DNA of 22,699 bases, taken from Chloroflexota bacterium (GTDB taxonomy: Bacteria; Chloroflexota; Dehalococcoidia; Lucifugimonadales; Australimonadaceae). A program made the translations under genes and the position numbers. A model generated the notes under the pieces. It had not been told where the DNA came from. It made no database searches and saw nothing but the letters and a program-made list of their open reading frames with translations. Location: the NCBI GenBank assembly GCA_022574265.1, contig JACZSI010000005.1, positions 1 through 22,699 on the forward strand, read 5' to 3'. Shown piece by piece: positions 1-7,919 of this stretch; the stretch's first letter is position 1; every line of letters begins with the position of its first letter.

Positions 1-217
1 CAGCAGCAGCACCATCTACGTCAATATGCATACCCGTTGCAATCAACCCGCATGCATCCAGCACCGGGCGCAGTTCGGTTAACGGAACACCAATAAACCC
101 GCCCACCTCCACGGCTTCATACCCAATGGCATTCAGTTTCTTAAACGTAGGCTCCAGGTCCTCAGGCTTTTTAAGTAAATCACGAATGGTCCAACACTGC
201 GCGGCAATCTGTGTCAT
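1..217 (-). CDS. Sugar phosphate isomerase/epimerase-like protein, N-terminal part (runs off window)
   Basis: The minus strand from 217 down to the window edge encodes 72 residues beginning MTQIAAQCWTIRDLLKKPED. This is the usual opening of xylose-isomerase-like TIM-barrel sugar phosphate isomerases/epimerases: first beta strand with an AAQ/GAQ-W/Y-T motif, then a helix, then GYEAVEVGG and the GLIATGMHI strand. The start is chosen because GGAGAAAGG lies six bases upstream. An in-frame ATG at 295 would add 26 residues but has no comparable ribosome site. The DNA is about half G+C and uses A/T-ending codons, unlike every other gene in the window. The substrate is unknown and the C-terminal three quarters are absent. 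The family call is fairly secure; the specific function is not. Confidence 0.7.
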   Translation of the reverse strand, partial: MTQIAAQCWTIRDLLKKPEDLEPTFKKLNAIGYEAVEVGGFIGVPLTELRPVLDACGLIATGMHIDVDGAAA

Positions 218-384
218 GGTAAACCTTTCTCCGTTACGGATGCTTACTTCGGCGCTGCCCAGCCAGGTGATGCGATTCACCGAAGAGGTGCCCATTGTAC
301 GTTTCCGGTTTTATCCGTCAATCGCAATATGAACCTGCGGCATCCGCTGGAGGGTAAAAATAAACAACTCAACTATCATGCGCT
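218..384. other. Non-coding stretch with a composition switch near 370
   Basis: Between the isomerase-like start (217) and the stop of the next gene (385), the DNA keeps the lower G+C of the first gene to about 370, with an A/T-rich patch at 355-372. It then turns abruptly into the high-G+C sequence of the rest of the window. I see no gene, tRNA or terminator hairpin. The switch could be an assembly join or a transfer boundary. Confidence 0.55.
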
Positions 385-1089
385 TCACTCTGTCGGCAGC
401 AGCTTGGCCAGCGTCTCCACCATCTCCCGCCGTCGCCCCACGAACAGGACACCACCCCGATACCGCACCTTGGACCAGCGCGGCGCCGGGTCAAGCGCCT
501 CCATCCTGGCCTCGGCTGCCGCGACGCTCCCGCACGGCGCCGGCACGCGCACTTCGCCGCCGCCGGCGACGTCGACCTCGCTCTCGCCCCAGGCGGTGCC
601 GGTGCGCAGCCGGTCCCTATTGCGCAGGGCGCGCGCATAGGCGACCTCGACCAGCTCGGGGTCCATGGCCGTGTCCTGGCCCGTCGCTTTCGCCAGGTCC
701 CACCCGTGGACCAGCATCTCTTGGAGCTGCCCGATGGCGTAGTCGACGGCCGGCCGCTCGCCCTGGCGGGTCGTCACGGTGCGGGCCATGGCCCCGGGGG
801 CCTTCACTGCCGCCAGCGCACCCGTCCTCGCCTCGTCGAACGCCGCCAGCGGGTCGTCCCCGAGCACGTTGTCTCCCCAGTTCTGGGGGCCGTTGCCCTC
901 CAGAACGCTCTTCACGTTACGCGTGCCGCTCACCATGTGGCTCACCAGCTGCCGGACGTTCCATTCCGTGCAAGGCGTGGGGTCGTCCCACTGGTCCGGC
1001 CGGACGGCCGCTATGTACTCGCGTGTGCGGGTCACTGCCTTCTCGTAGAGCCGAGGGGCGTCTACTTCAGGATCCGTCTGCGTCGTCAA
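385..1089 (-). CDS. DinB-fold / TIGR03086-type putative metal-binding protein
   Basis: This 234-residue protein is of the mycothiol-dependent maleylpyruvate-isomerase-like/TIGR03086 branch of the DinB four-helix fold. The diagnostic segment TPCTEWNVRQLVSHM lies at residues 38-52, with candidate metal ligand His51, and the second signature LVHGWDLAKATGQ at 126-138 carries His128. Members of this fold bind a divalent metal and often act in thiol-dependent transfer or isomerisation; the substrate here cannot be told. The protein is longer than typical members because of a basic tail after about residue 200 that I do not recognise. The start is a TTG at 1087-1089 with GGAGAAGAGAG just upstream; the first in-frame ATG is not until residue 52, inside the motif, so TTG is favoured. 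It is a single gene, with the amidohydrolase remnant upstream on the same strand. Confidence 0.75.
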   Translation of the reverse strand: MTTQTDPEVDAPRLYEKAVTRTREYIAAVRPDQWDDPTPCTEWNVRQLVSHMVSGTRNVKSVLEGNGPQNWGDNVLGDDPLAAFDEARTGALAAVKAPGAMARTVTTRQGERPAVDYAIGQLQEMLVHGWDLAKATGQDTAMDPELVEVAYARALRNRDRLRTGTAWGESEVDVAGGGEVRVPAPCGSVAAAEARMEALDPAPRWSKVRYRGGVLFVGRRREMVETLAKLLPTE

Positions 1090-1147
1090 TCTCTCTTCTC
1101 CGGGCCCGTCGATCTTGGGGTCACACTACCGGGCCACCGCTGTCGCG

Positions 1148-1513
1148 TTACAACCCGAACAGCCGCTTCGCGTTGCCATACACGATCTTGCGGAGGCTCT
1201 CCTCGGGGATGTCCTCCCGAGACTCCAGGAACTCGAGGTTCTCTGGGAACCGGGCATCCCAGTGCGGGACGTCCGAGGCGAATAGGAAGTGGTCGTCCCC
1301 GATGTGCCTCGCGACCTCCGGCAGCAGCGTCTCCAAGTCGCCATCGCGATAGTCGTGGTTAGTCAGCGTCCCGTGGAGCTCCGTGTCCCACGGGTAGCTT
1401 CCCTCCCAGAGCCCTCAACGCCGCTGGTCCCATGGCGGCTCCAGGTACTTCCTCACGTCTTCCTGCCGCTCCAAGATGTGGCCATCCGCATCGATCACCG
1501 GTGCTCGCGCCAT
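1148..1513 (-). pseudogene. Amidohydrolase (PF04909-type) remnant: internal deletion plus in-frame TGA
   Basis: Read from an ATG at 1513 (GAGGAGGG ribosome site upstream), the frame gives MARAPVIDADGHILERQEDV..., the metal-site opening (DADGH) of amidohydrolase-2 proteins. It reaches a TGA at 1415-1417 (codon 33) and continues in the same frame through GLWEGSYPWDTELHGTL. It then passes directly into a family C-terminus, with HIGDDHFLFASDVPHWD and a final LRKIVYGNAKRLFGL before TAA at 1148. The whole is 122 codons against roughly 350-400 for the family. The middle, including the barrel His ligands, is missing, and the join falls near codon 52-56. A nonsense codon plus a clean in-frame deletion argues for a dead gene. 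It faces the intact amidohydrolase gene at 1793 but is not a close copy of it. Confidence 0.8.
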
Positions 1514-1607
1514 ATCTCGCCCTCCTCGATCCGCGGTGTCCTTGTTATGCCCGCTGCCGGGTTCATCGCCACGCGGCGCTGCCGTTGCCGAGCCTACACC
1601 TGAATCT

Positions 1608-1625
1608 CACCTGCGGCGACAGGTG
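1608..1625. repeat. Small perfect inverted repeat CACCTG-N6-CAGGTG in the divergent intergenic gap
   Basis: CACCTG (1608-1613) and CAGGTG (1620-1625) flank the six bases CGGCGA. The pair sits in the 279-base gap between the dead amidohydrolase (minus) and the start of the catabolic cluster (plus, 1793). It could be a regulator half-site pair or a small hairpin. Six-base arms can easily arise by chance in G+C-rich DNA, and nothing else supports it. No convincing -35/-10 pair was found in this gap. Confidence 0.25.
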
Positions 1626-1792
1626 CAGTTCCGACCCTTTCCCTGTACATTCGCAGCGATAGGCACATCCGTGATATCGTTCGGCGCAGTTGGCGACTCC
1701 GTTGTTGACGACAGTCACGACGAAGGGAACCGTCGTTCCGCGTCGAAGCGCCGACGGGTAGCATCCACTGTGGGGGTCCGAGGCGAAAAGCC

Positions 1793-2902
1793 ATGATTAT
1801 CGATCTTGACTCTCACCTCCGCGAGAACGTCTATCTAGACGAGGTGTTCAAGCTGGACCCTCCGTATGAGGAGTACACGCCTGTCCGCAAGGTGGGACCC
1901 GATGGGAAGGTCCGATTCGAGACGAAGTTCCCTCCCCTGCTCAGCGAAGGGAGCATGAAGGTCTACGACCACAGCTACATGTACGACGTGAACGAGAATT
2001 GGCGCGGAGGCGACCTCGCACGGCTCCAGGTGGTGGGCCACGACATGGCCAAGCGCGTGGAGATGAATGCCTACGAGAAGCTCGACAAGCAGATCCTGTT
2101 CCCCACCGGCATATCGCGGCCAGCGATGACGGAGGGCGGCCTCGGCGCGGCGCTCGCGCGTGCCTACAACAACTGGGTGTCGGGCCTCGTGAAGGGATAC
2201 GAGGACGAGCTGCTGCCGGTGGCGATCCTTCCGGCTGGGGCCCCCGAGGAGATGGCCGGTGAGCTGCGCCGCAGCGTCGCGGAGCTGGGGCTCAAGGCGG
2301 CGCACCTGGTCTGCTATCACGGTGACCGCAACCTGGACAACGAGGCGTTCTTCCCCCTGTACGAGGCGGCCGAGGACCTCGACGTGCCCCTGTTCTGCCA
2401 CCCCAACGGCCAATTCGGATTCATCACCGAGCGCTTCGGCAACTTCCTGGCGATGCACACGCTCGGACGCCCCACGAACTGCACCCAGGCGCTCGTCGGG
2501 CTGGTCGCCGGCGGCGTCTTCGAGAAGTTCCCTCGCTTGAAGGTCGTCTTCTTCGAGTGCAGCGCGGAGTGGCCGCTGTACTGGATGCACCGGATGGACG
2601 CTGACTTCGAGTGGCTCGTCAACGACCAGCACCGGCACCTGCCTATCCATCTGTCGATGAAACCGTCGGAGTACATACGCCGTAACTGCTACGTCACGCT
2701 GGAGGCAGACGAGGTGCCGGGGGCGCTGAAGATGGCCCTCGATGAGTTCGGCGAGGACCACCTCCTGATGGCCACGGACTACCCCCACTTCGACTCCGCG
2801 TACCCGCACACGGTCTCCCGACTTCAGGAGAATCCCGTTCTTAGCGGCATACAGAAGGAGAAGATCTTGGGCGAGAACGCGCGTGCGCTGCTACATGTGT
2901 GA
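1793..2902 (+). CDS. Amidohydrolase family protein (PF04909-type TIM-barrel metal enzyme)
   Basis: A complete 369-residue amidohydrolase-2 protein, the family that holds ACMSD-like decarboxylases and related C-C or C-N bond hydrolases. Visible active-site elements are the N-terminal IDLDSH (Asp4, Asp6, His8), FCHPNG with His203, FFECSAEW with Glu255, HRMD at 266-269, and the C-terminal MATDYPHFDS with the expected catalytic/metal Asp329. The first motif is D-x-D-x-H rather than H-x-H, as is common in this branch. The length is normal. The ATG at 1793 follows GAGGCGAAA. It is followed after 78 bases by a ThDP enzyme and then by transporter genes, so it probably acts in the cytoplasm on the imported compound or on a product of the ThDP enzyme. 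The exact reaction (decarboxylation, hydrolysis or hydration) is not readable from sequence. Confidence 0.85.
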   Translation: MIIDLDSHLRENVYLDEVFKLDPPYEEYTPVRKVGPDGKVRFETKFPPLLSEGSMKVYDHSYMYDVNENWRGGDLARLQVVGHDMAKRVEMNAYEKLDKQILFPTGISRPAMTEGGLGAALARAYNNWVSGLVKGYEDELLPVAILPAGAPEEMAGELRRSVAELGLKAAHLVCYHGDRNLDNEAFFPLYEAAEDLDVPLFCHPNGQFGFITERFGNFLAMHTLGRPTNCTQALVGLVAGGVFEKFPRLKVVFFECSAEWPLYWMHRMDADFEWLVNDQHRHLPIHLSMKPSEYIRRNCYVTLEADEVPGALKMALDEFGEDHLLMATDYPHFDSAYPHTVSRLQENPVLSGIQKEKILGENARALLHV

Positions 2903-2980
2903 TGAACGAACGGCGACGGCGACGCCCGGCTGCGCCCTCGCCCCAACCGTCAGGCCCGATCGACCACAACGAGGGGCGGA

Positions 2981-4756
2981 ATGATAGCTGAATCGCCGAC
3001 GAAGGGACGGGTCAGCCAGGCGCGGTACGGCTCCGACATCGTCGTCGACGTGCTTCGGGACCTCGGCGTCGAGTACGTAGCCCTCAATCCGGGGGCATCG
3101 TTCCGCGGGCTGCACGACTCACTCGTGAACTACGGAGGCGATGCCAACCCGCACACGATCCTGTGCACCCACGAGGGCATCGCCGTCTCCATCGCGCACG
3201 GCTATGGCAGGGCCGCCGGCAAGCCCATGGCATCCGCGGTCCACAACATCGTCGGGCTGCTGCACGGCACCAACGCCATCTTCAACGCGTGGCTCCAGCA
3301 TGCGGGACTCATCGTTCTCGGTGGGACCGGTCCCATGGCCGTCGAGCAGCGGCGGCCGTGGATCGATTGGATCCACACGGCTCTGGTACAAGGCAATGCC
3401 GTGCGCGACTACGTCAAGTGGGACGACCAGCCGGCGAGCGTCCCCGGCTTCGTCGACTCCCTGATCCGCGCGTACCAGATCGCGGTGGCGGAGCCCCAGG
3501 GTCCCGTTTACGTCTGCTTCGACGCGGCCCTCCAGGAGATGGCGCTTGACGAGCAGCTGTCGATCCCGGACCCCTCGACCTTCCCACAGCCGAGCCGTCC
3601 GCAGGCAGACGCACGGTTGCTCGAGCAGACCGCGGACCTCCTGCTGAGCGCCGAGCGCCCGGTGGTGATTGCCGACTACCTCGGCAAGGCGCCGGAAGCG
3701 GTCGAAGGCCTCGTGCGGCTGGCCGAGACGCTGTCGCTACCCGTCATCGCGGGGGGTAACCTCTTCAACTTCCCCAGCAGGCACCCACTGAACCTGTCGG
3801 ACGCGGCATCGGAGCTCCTCCAGCAGGCGGACGTGATCCTGTCCCTCGACGTATACGACATCCAGCAGACGCTCACGGCGCCGGACTGGGTGAACCGGAA
3901 GGTCACCGATCTGCCGCCGGCCGGCGCCAAGGTCATCGACATCTCGCTGCGCCAATACCACATCCACAGCTGGTCCACGGACTGGGGCAGGCTCTACCCC
4001 GTGTCTATCCCCATCACGGCCGACACTGCGCAGGCGCTCCCTGCTCTCGCCGATCTGTGCGCGCGCAAGCTCGACGAGCAGCCCGATCGCAAACCAGCGC
4101 TCGCCGAGCGGGCGGCGCGCCTGAGCGCGCGGCACGACGAGCTCCTGAAGCAGGCAGAAGACCAAGCCAGCCGCGTGCCTGGTGCGGGACCGCTGCCGAG
4201 GCAGGCCGTCGCCAAGGCTTTCCGCGACGTCGTGCAGAACGACGACTGGGTCATCGCCTGCAACGACCTCCGTGGCTGGGGGCGGCGCCTCTGGGACATG
4301 CGTGAGCCGCACCAGTACGCGAGCGGCAGCGGCGGCACCGGCAACGGGTACGCCGTGGGCCTGGGGGTCGCGCTCGCCAACAAGGACACAGGGCGCCTGA
4401 CGGTCAACTTCCAAGCCGACGGCGACCTCATGTACAATCCCGGCGCTCTGTGGACCGCAGCCAATCACCGGATACCGTTACTTTCGGTCATGTACAACAA
4501 CCGGTCCTACTACAACGACGGCCAACACCAGAAGGATATCGCCGGCGTCCGCGACCGGCCCGTCGAGAACTGGGGCGTGAGCATCAACATCGAGAACCCG
4601 TATATCGACTACGCCACCCTGGCCAAGTCCATGGGCGTCTACAGCGAGGGTCCGATCGAGAGGGCGGATGACCTGATCCCGGCCTTGGAGCGGGCCCGCA
4701 AAGTCGTCGTCGAACAGGGTCTTCCCGCTATCGTCGACGTCGTGACGGAGAACTAG
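2981..4756 (+). CDS. Thiamine-diphosphate-dependent enzyme, benzoylformate-decarboxylase-like subfamily
   Basis: A complete 591-residue ThDP enzyme with the usual order: PYR domain (about 12-185), central domain (about 205-370) and PP domain (about 405-590). The cofactor-activating glutamate is Glu65 in CTHEGIA. His88 in AVHNIVGLLHGT matches by position the active-site His70 of benzoylformate decarboxylase as I recall it. The NPGAS segment at 36-40 and the VKWDD segment also echo that enzyme. The ThDP/Mg motif reads A-D-G-D (479-482) ending in MYNN (504-507), so the usual GDG glycine is replaced. I see no counterpart of the decarboxylase's second active-site histidine, so the substrate is probably different. 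GAGGGG precedes the ATG. It lies between the amidohydrolase (78 bases) and the solute-binding protein (23 bases). The gene at 20568-22304 is a clear paralogue. Confidence 0.88.
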   Translation: MIAESPTKGRVSQARYGSDIVVDVLRDLGVEYVALNPGASFRGLHDSLVNYGGDANPHTILCTHEGIAVSIAHGYGRAAGKPMASAVHNIVGLLHGTNAIFNAWLQHAGLIVLGGTGPMAVEQRRPWIDWIHTALVQGNAVRDYVKWDDQPASVPGFVDSLIRAYQIAVAEPQGPVYVCFDAALQEMALDEQLSIPDPSTFPQPSRPQADARLLEQTADLLLSAERPVVIADYLGKAPEAVEGLVRLAETLSLPVIAGGNLFNFPSRHPLNLSDAASELLQQADVILSLDVYDIQQTLTAPDWVNRKVTDLPPAGAKVIDISLRQYHIHSWSTDWGRLYPVSIPITADTAQALPALADLCARKLDEQPDRKPALAERAARLSARHDELLKQAEDQASRVPGAGPLPRQAVAKAFRDVVQNDDWVIACNDLRGWGRRLWDMREPHQYASGSGGTGNGYAVGLGVALANKDTGRLTVNFQADGDLMYNPGALWTAANHRIPLLSVMYNNRSYYNDGQHQKDIAGVRDRPVENWGVSINIENPYIDYATLAKSMGVYSEGPIERADDLIPALERARKVVVEQGLPAIVDVVTEN

Positions 4757-4779
4757 AGCTTCGGCAGGAGGAGTTTGTC

Positions 4780-5982
4780 ATGCTACGGAAGACTTCCCTT
4801 TGGGTTGCGGTACTCGTCGGCCTCACGGTGTTCCTTGCCGCTTGCGGAGCAGACGATCCGACGCCCACCGCGACGACGGCGCCTCCGCCTGCGGCGGACG
4901 CCACCGCAACGCCCACTAGCGATCCGTTCCAGGTTGAGTGGGACGCGCTGATAGCGGCCGCCCAAGCAGAGGGCACGCTGGAGATGTTCGCCTGCTGCAC
5001 GCTGGGCGGCAACTTCAAGGAGTTCGCGAGCCGCTTCAAGGATAAGTTTGGCGTGCAGGTGAATTCGTTCACCGGCGGCTCCCGCGACGCCCGTGAGAAG
5101 ATCATCCCTGAACGGCAAGCGGGCATCTACAGCATCGACGTCTGGATCGGCGGCTCCCGCGGCGCGACGTCCGTGCTGATCCCCGCCGACATGATCGATC
5201 CGATCGAGCCTCTGTTGATCCACCCCGAGGTGCTCGACGACGCTGCATGGCTGGGTGGCCAAGGCCCGGGCTTCGCGGACGCACAGCAGAAGTTCCTGAT
5301 CCCGTATGCCGGGGACGGCGGCTACAGCACGACCGTGGCGTATAACACCGATGCCGTGGACCCCTCGACCCTCACCTCCTACTACGACCTCCTCGACCCC
5401 AAGTGGAAGGGGAGGATCATCGCGCGTGACCCGCGGTTCACCGGGATCGGCGATGCCAACTTCTACCTGTTCCACCCACTGCTGGGTGAGGACTTCCTCC
5501 GCCGGCTCATCACCGAGATGGACATCGTCTTCGTCGACGACGCTCGTCAGGCCACGGACCAGCTTGCGAAGGGCGCCTACGATTTGTGTCTGTTCAACTG
5601 CTCGCAAGAGGTCTTTGCCGCCAGGGACCAGGGGCTGCCGGTGAATGTCCTCCAGCACGTCCTCAAGGAAGGCGAGGACATCGGCTGGGGGGCCAACGTC
5701 GTCTGGGCTATGAACAAGCCCCCGCACCCCGCCGCGCAGAAGCTGTTCATCAACTTCCTGCTCTCCAGGGAAGGGCAGATCATGTTCCAGGACATCACGG
5801 GGAGCGACTCGCTCCGGATCGACATTCCCAAGGACAGCGTCAAGCTGGACCTGCTCCGCCACCCGGGCGTGGAATACCTCCGATTCGACCAGATCGTCCC
5901 GAATTGGTTGACGGCGGAGATCCAGATCGCGGGCATTACCTTCGCGAAAGAGCTCATGGGAGAGCCCGAAGCGAAGCAGTAG
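4780..5982 (+). CDS. ABC transporter solute-binding lipoprotein, Fe3+/polyamine-type family
   Basis: This 400-residue exported lipoprotein has a basic N-terminus, a hydrophobic core and the lipobox L19-A-A-C22. A Thr/Pro/Ala-rich linker (about 23-47) is followed by a periplasmic-binding-protein type 2 fold of the family-1 / FbpA-AfuA kind. Characteristic stretches are VWIGGSRG, the GGYSTTVAYNTDAVDPS strand, YDLLDPKWKGRI, and GWGANVVWAMNKPPHPAAQ before the C-terminal helices. The paired tyrosines that hold iron in FbpA are not evident, so an organic substrate is more likely than ferric iron (inference). A strong ribosome site, AGGAGGAG, precedes the ATG. It lies 23 bases behind the ThDP gene and 113 bases before the permease. 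The linker style is typical of Chloroflexota surface proteins. Confidence 0.9.
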   Translation: MLRKTSLWVAVLVGLTVFLAACGADDPTPTATTAPPPAADATATPTSDPFQVEWDALIAAAQAEGTLEMFACCTLGGNFKEFASRFKDKFGVQVNSFTGGSRDAREKIIPERQAGIYSIDVWIGGSRGATSVLIPADMIDPIEPLLIHPEVLDDAAWLGGQGPGFADAQQKFLIPYAGDGGYSTTVAYNTDAVDPSTLTSYYDLLDPKWKGRIIARDPRFTGIGDANFYLFHPLLGEDFLRRLITEMDIVFVDDARQATDQLAKGAYDLCLFNCSQEVFAARDQGLPVNVLQHVLKEGEDIGWGANVVWAMNKPPHPAAQKLFINFLLSREGQIMFQDITGSDSLRIDIPKDSVKLDLLRHPGVEYLRFDQIVPNWLTAEIQIAGITFAKELMGEPEAKQ

Positions 5983-6007
5983 GAACCGGCTGAGCGCAGG
6001 AACGACG

Positions 6008-6072
6008 CGTCGGCTGAACGATCGCGCGCACCCTTCTCCCATGGGGGCAAGCCCGTGATCGCTCAGCCGATG
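6008..6072 (+). promoter_or_regulatory. Long stem-loop between binding-protein and permease genes
   Basis: The arms 6010-6023 (TCGGCTGAACGATC) and 6057-6070 (GATCGCTCAGCCGA) pair over 14 bases with one A-C mismatch. Pairing can extend outward to 6008/6072 and inward to 6029/6051 with G-U pairs and one mismatch, leaving a loop of about 21 bases (6030-6050). No U-run follows, so it is not a classic terminator. Intergenic hairpins after binding-protein genes commonly stabilise the upstream message or dampen read-through, so that binding protein exceeds permease. That role is inferred here. Confidence 0.55.
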
Positions 6073-6095
6073 GCAAGCCCGAACGGGGGCGATTC

Positions 6096-7919
6096 ATGAT
6101 TGCTGCGACCCCTCAACAGAAGCTGCGGTCCAGTTCTACGTCAAAGACGTTCTCCCGTGGCACGTTCGTCGTCGTAGCGCTCATCATCATCTTCGGGTTT
6201 TACATCCTGTACCCCGCGCTGTTGATCTTCATCCACAGCTTCAACGTCGCCTCGGTTTTCGACCCGCCTCAGTGGTCGCTCGACAACTGGCGGACCGCGT
6301 TCACGGAACCGGACATCTTCGAGGCCGTGGGCAATACCTTTCTGATATTTGGGGCTCACACGCTCGTCAGCTTCCCGATCGCCGTTGCGCTGGCGTGGCT
6401 GATCGCCCGGACCAACCTGCCCTTTAGTCGATCGTTGGAATTCGCCATGTGGCTCAGCTTCATGATGCCGCAGCTGGCGACCACCATCGGCTGGACCTTC
6501 TTGCTGGACCCGTTCTTCGGCTTCCTGAATCAATTGATCACACTACTGCCGTTCGTAGACGCAAACCCCTTCAACATTTACAGCGTCCCCGGGATCGTTT
6601 TCGCGCACCTGGTTGGGAACAGCATCGCGCTCAAGGTGATGCTGCTCACTCCTGCATTCCGGAATATGGATTCGGCGCTTGAAGAAGCGGGGCGCGTGTC
6701 AGGGGCCACGACCATCGGAACGATGTTCCGCGTCACGCTCCCGCTGATGATCCCCGCCATGTCGTTGGTGCTGATGCTGAACCTGATCCGGGTATTCCAG
6801 TCGTTTGAGATTGAGCAGATCCTCGGACGACCCATCGACTTCTTCGTCTACTCCTCGAAGATCTACTCGTTCATCCGGTTCTTCGATCCGCCGCAGTACG
6901 GGATGGCAACGGCTCTGGGCGCGGTGACGCTGATCTTGGTGGCCCTCATCATCCCGCTCCAGCGGTGGCTGCTCACGCGCAAGAACTACACGACCGTCTC
7001 GGGCAGCTTCAAGCCCGGCATCATCGACCTGCGTGGGGCACGCTGGCCGGTATTCGCGCTCACGACAACGCTGGCGGCACTGCTGACGATCGTGCCATTC
7101 GTGACGCTCTTGCTCGGCAGCTTCATGACGCGCATCGGCTTCTTCGAGGCGATACCGATGTTCACGCTGGGCCACTGGGAGCGAGTGCTGGGCGATCCGC
7201 TCTTGATCCGTGGGGCCAAGACGACGCTGTTCCTCGGGCTCACGACCGCTTTGATATCTCCGCTGTTGTTCTCGATCGTCGGATACATCCTGGTGAGGAC
7301 CGCGTGGAAGGGCCGCACGGTGCTGGACTCGCTCTTCTGGATATCGAGCTCTATCCCCGGGATCCTGGCTGGCCTCGGTCTGCTCTGGGCCGTTCTGGGC
7401 ACGTCCTTCCTGGTGCCTCTGTACGGCACCATCTACATCCTGATGATCGTGATGGTCCTCCAAGGCAAGCTGCTGAGCACGCAGATGAGCAAGGCCGTGT
7501 ACGTGCAGATGGGAGCGGACATGGAGGAGGCCGCTAGGGTGTCGGGTGCCGGATGGCTCAGAACCTATTGGAAGGTATGGCTGCCATTGATCACGCCGAC
7601 GCTCGTCCTGATCGGCGTGCTTAATTTCGTCTTCGCGGCGCAGACGACATCGAGCATCATCCTGCTCGCTTCGTCCGAGACGAGGACGCTGGCGGTCCTG
7701 GCCTTGGAGATGGTGTCGCGCAGCAACGTCAAGGAGCTCGAGGCCGCGGGCATCGTCAGCTTGATGATCACGCTTATGACGATGATCTTGGCGCTCGTGC
7801 TGCGCAGGTTCGGCCTGCAGCTTGGCGTGAGGCACGACGTGAGGGCGACCCGTACCGTCCGGGTCAATGAAGGAGCGACAGCGGTACCTCCGACGGCGCT
7901 GCCTGACCGGCGGCGGTAA
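6096..7919 (+). CDS. Fused double-domain ABC transporter permease (FbpB-type)
   Basis: A 607-residue integral membrane protein made of two binding-protein-dependent transport (BPD_transp_1) domains in tandem. A first helix lies at about 24-47. The first ATPase-contact (EAA) loop, EEAGRVSGA, is at 196-204, followed by FRVTLPLMIPA. A linker at about 292-315 leads to a second set of helices, and the second EAA loop, EEAARVSGA, is at 477-485, followed by WKVWLPLITPT. About twelve membrane segments are expected. Fusion of both permease halves into one chain is usual in the ferric/AfuB-FbpB class and matches the preceding binding protein. The ATG has a G-rich ribosome site (GGGGGCG). No ATP-binding-subunit gene follows, so the transporter must share or recruit an ATPase from elsewhere. 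Confidence 0.9.
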   Translation: MIAATPQQKLRSSSTSKTFSRGTFVVVALIIIFGFYILYPALLIFIHSFNVASVFDPPQWSLDNWRTAFTEPDIFEAVGNTFLIFGAHTLVSFPIAVALAWLIARTNLPFSRSLEFAMWLSFMMPQLATTIGWTFLLDPFFGFLNQLITLLPFVDANPFNIYSVPGIVFAHLVGNSIALKVMLLTPAFRNMDSALEEAGRVSGATTIGTMFRVTLPLMIPAMSLVLMLNLIRVFQSFEIEQILGRPIDFFVYSSKIYSFIRFFDPPQYGMATALGAVTLILVALIIPLQRWLLTRKNYTTVSGSFKPGIIDLRGARWPVFALTTTLAALLTIVPFVTLLLGSFMTRIGFFEAIPMFTLGHWERVLGDPLLIRGAKTTLFLGLTTALISPLLFSIVGYILVRTAWKGRTVLDSLFWISSSIPGILAGLGLLWAVLGTSFLVPLYGTIYILMIVMVLQGKLLSTQMSKAVYVQMGADMEEAARVSGAGWLRTYWKVWLPLITPTLVLIGVLNFVFAAQTTSSIILLASSETRTLAVLALEMVSRSNVKELEAAGIVSLMITLMTMILALVLRRFGLQLGVRHDVRATRTVRVNEGATAVPPTALPDRRR

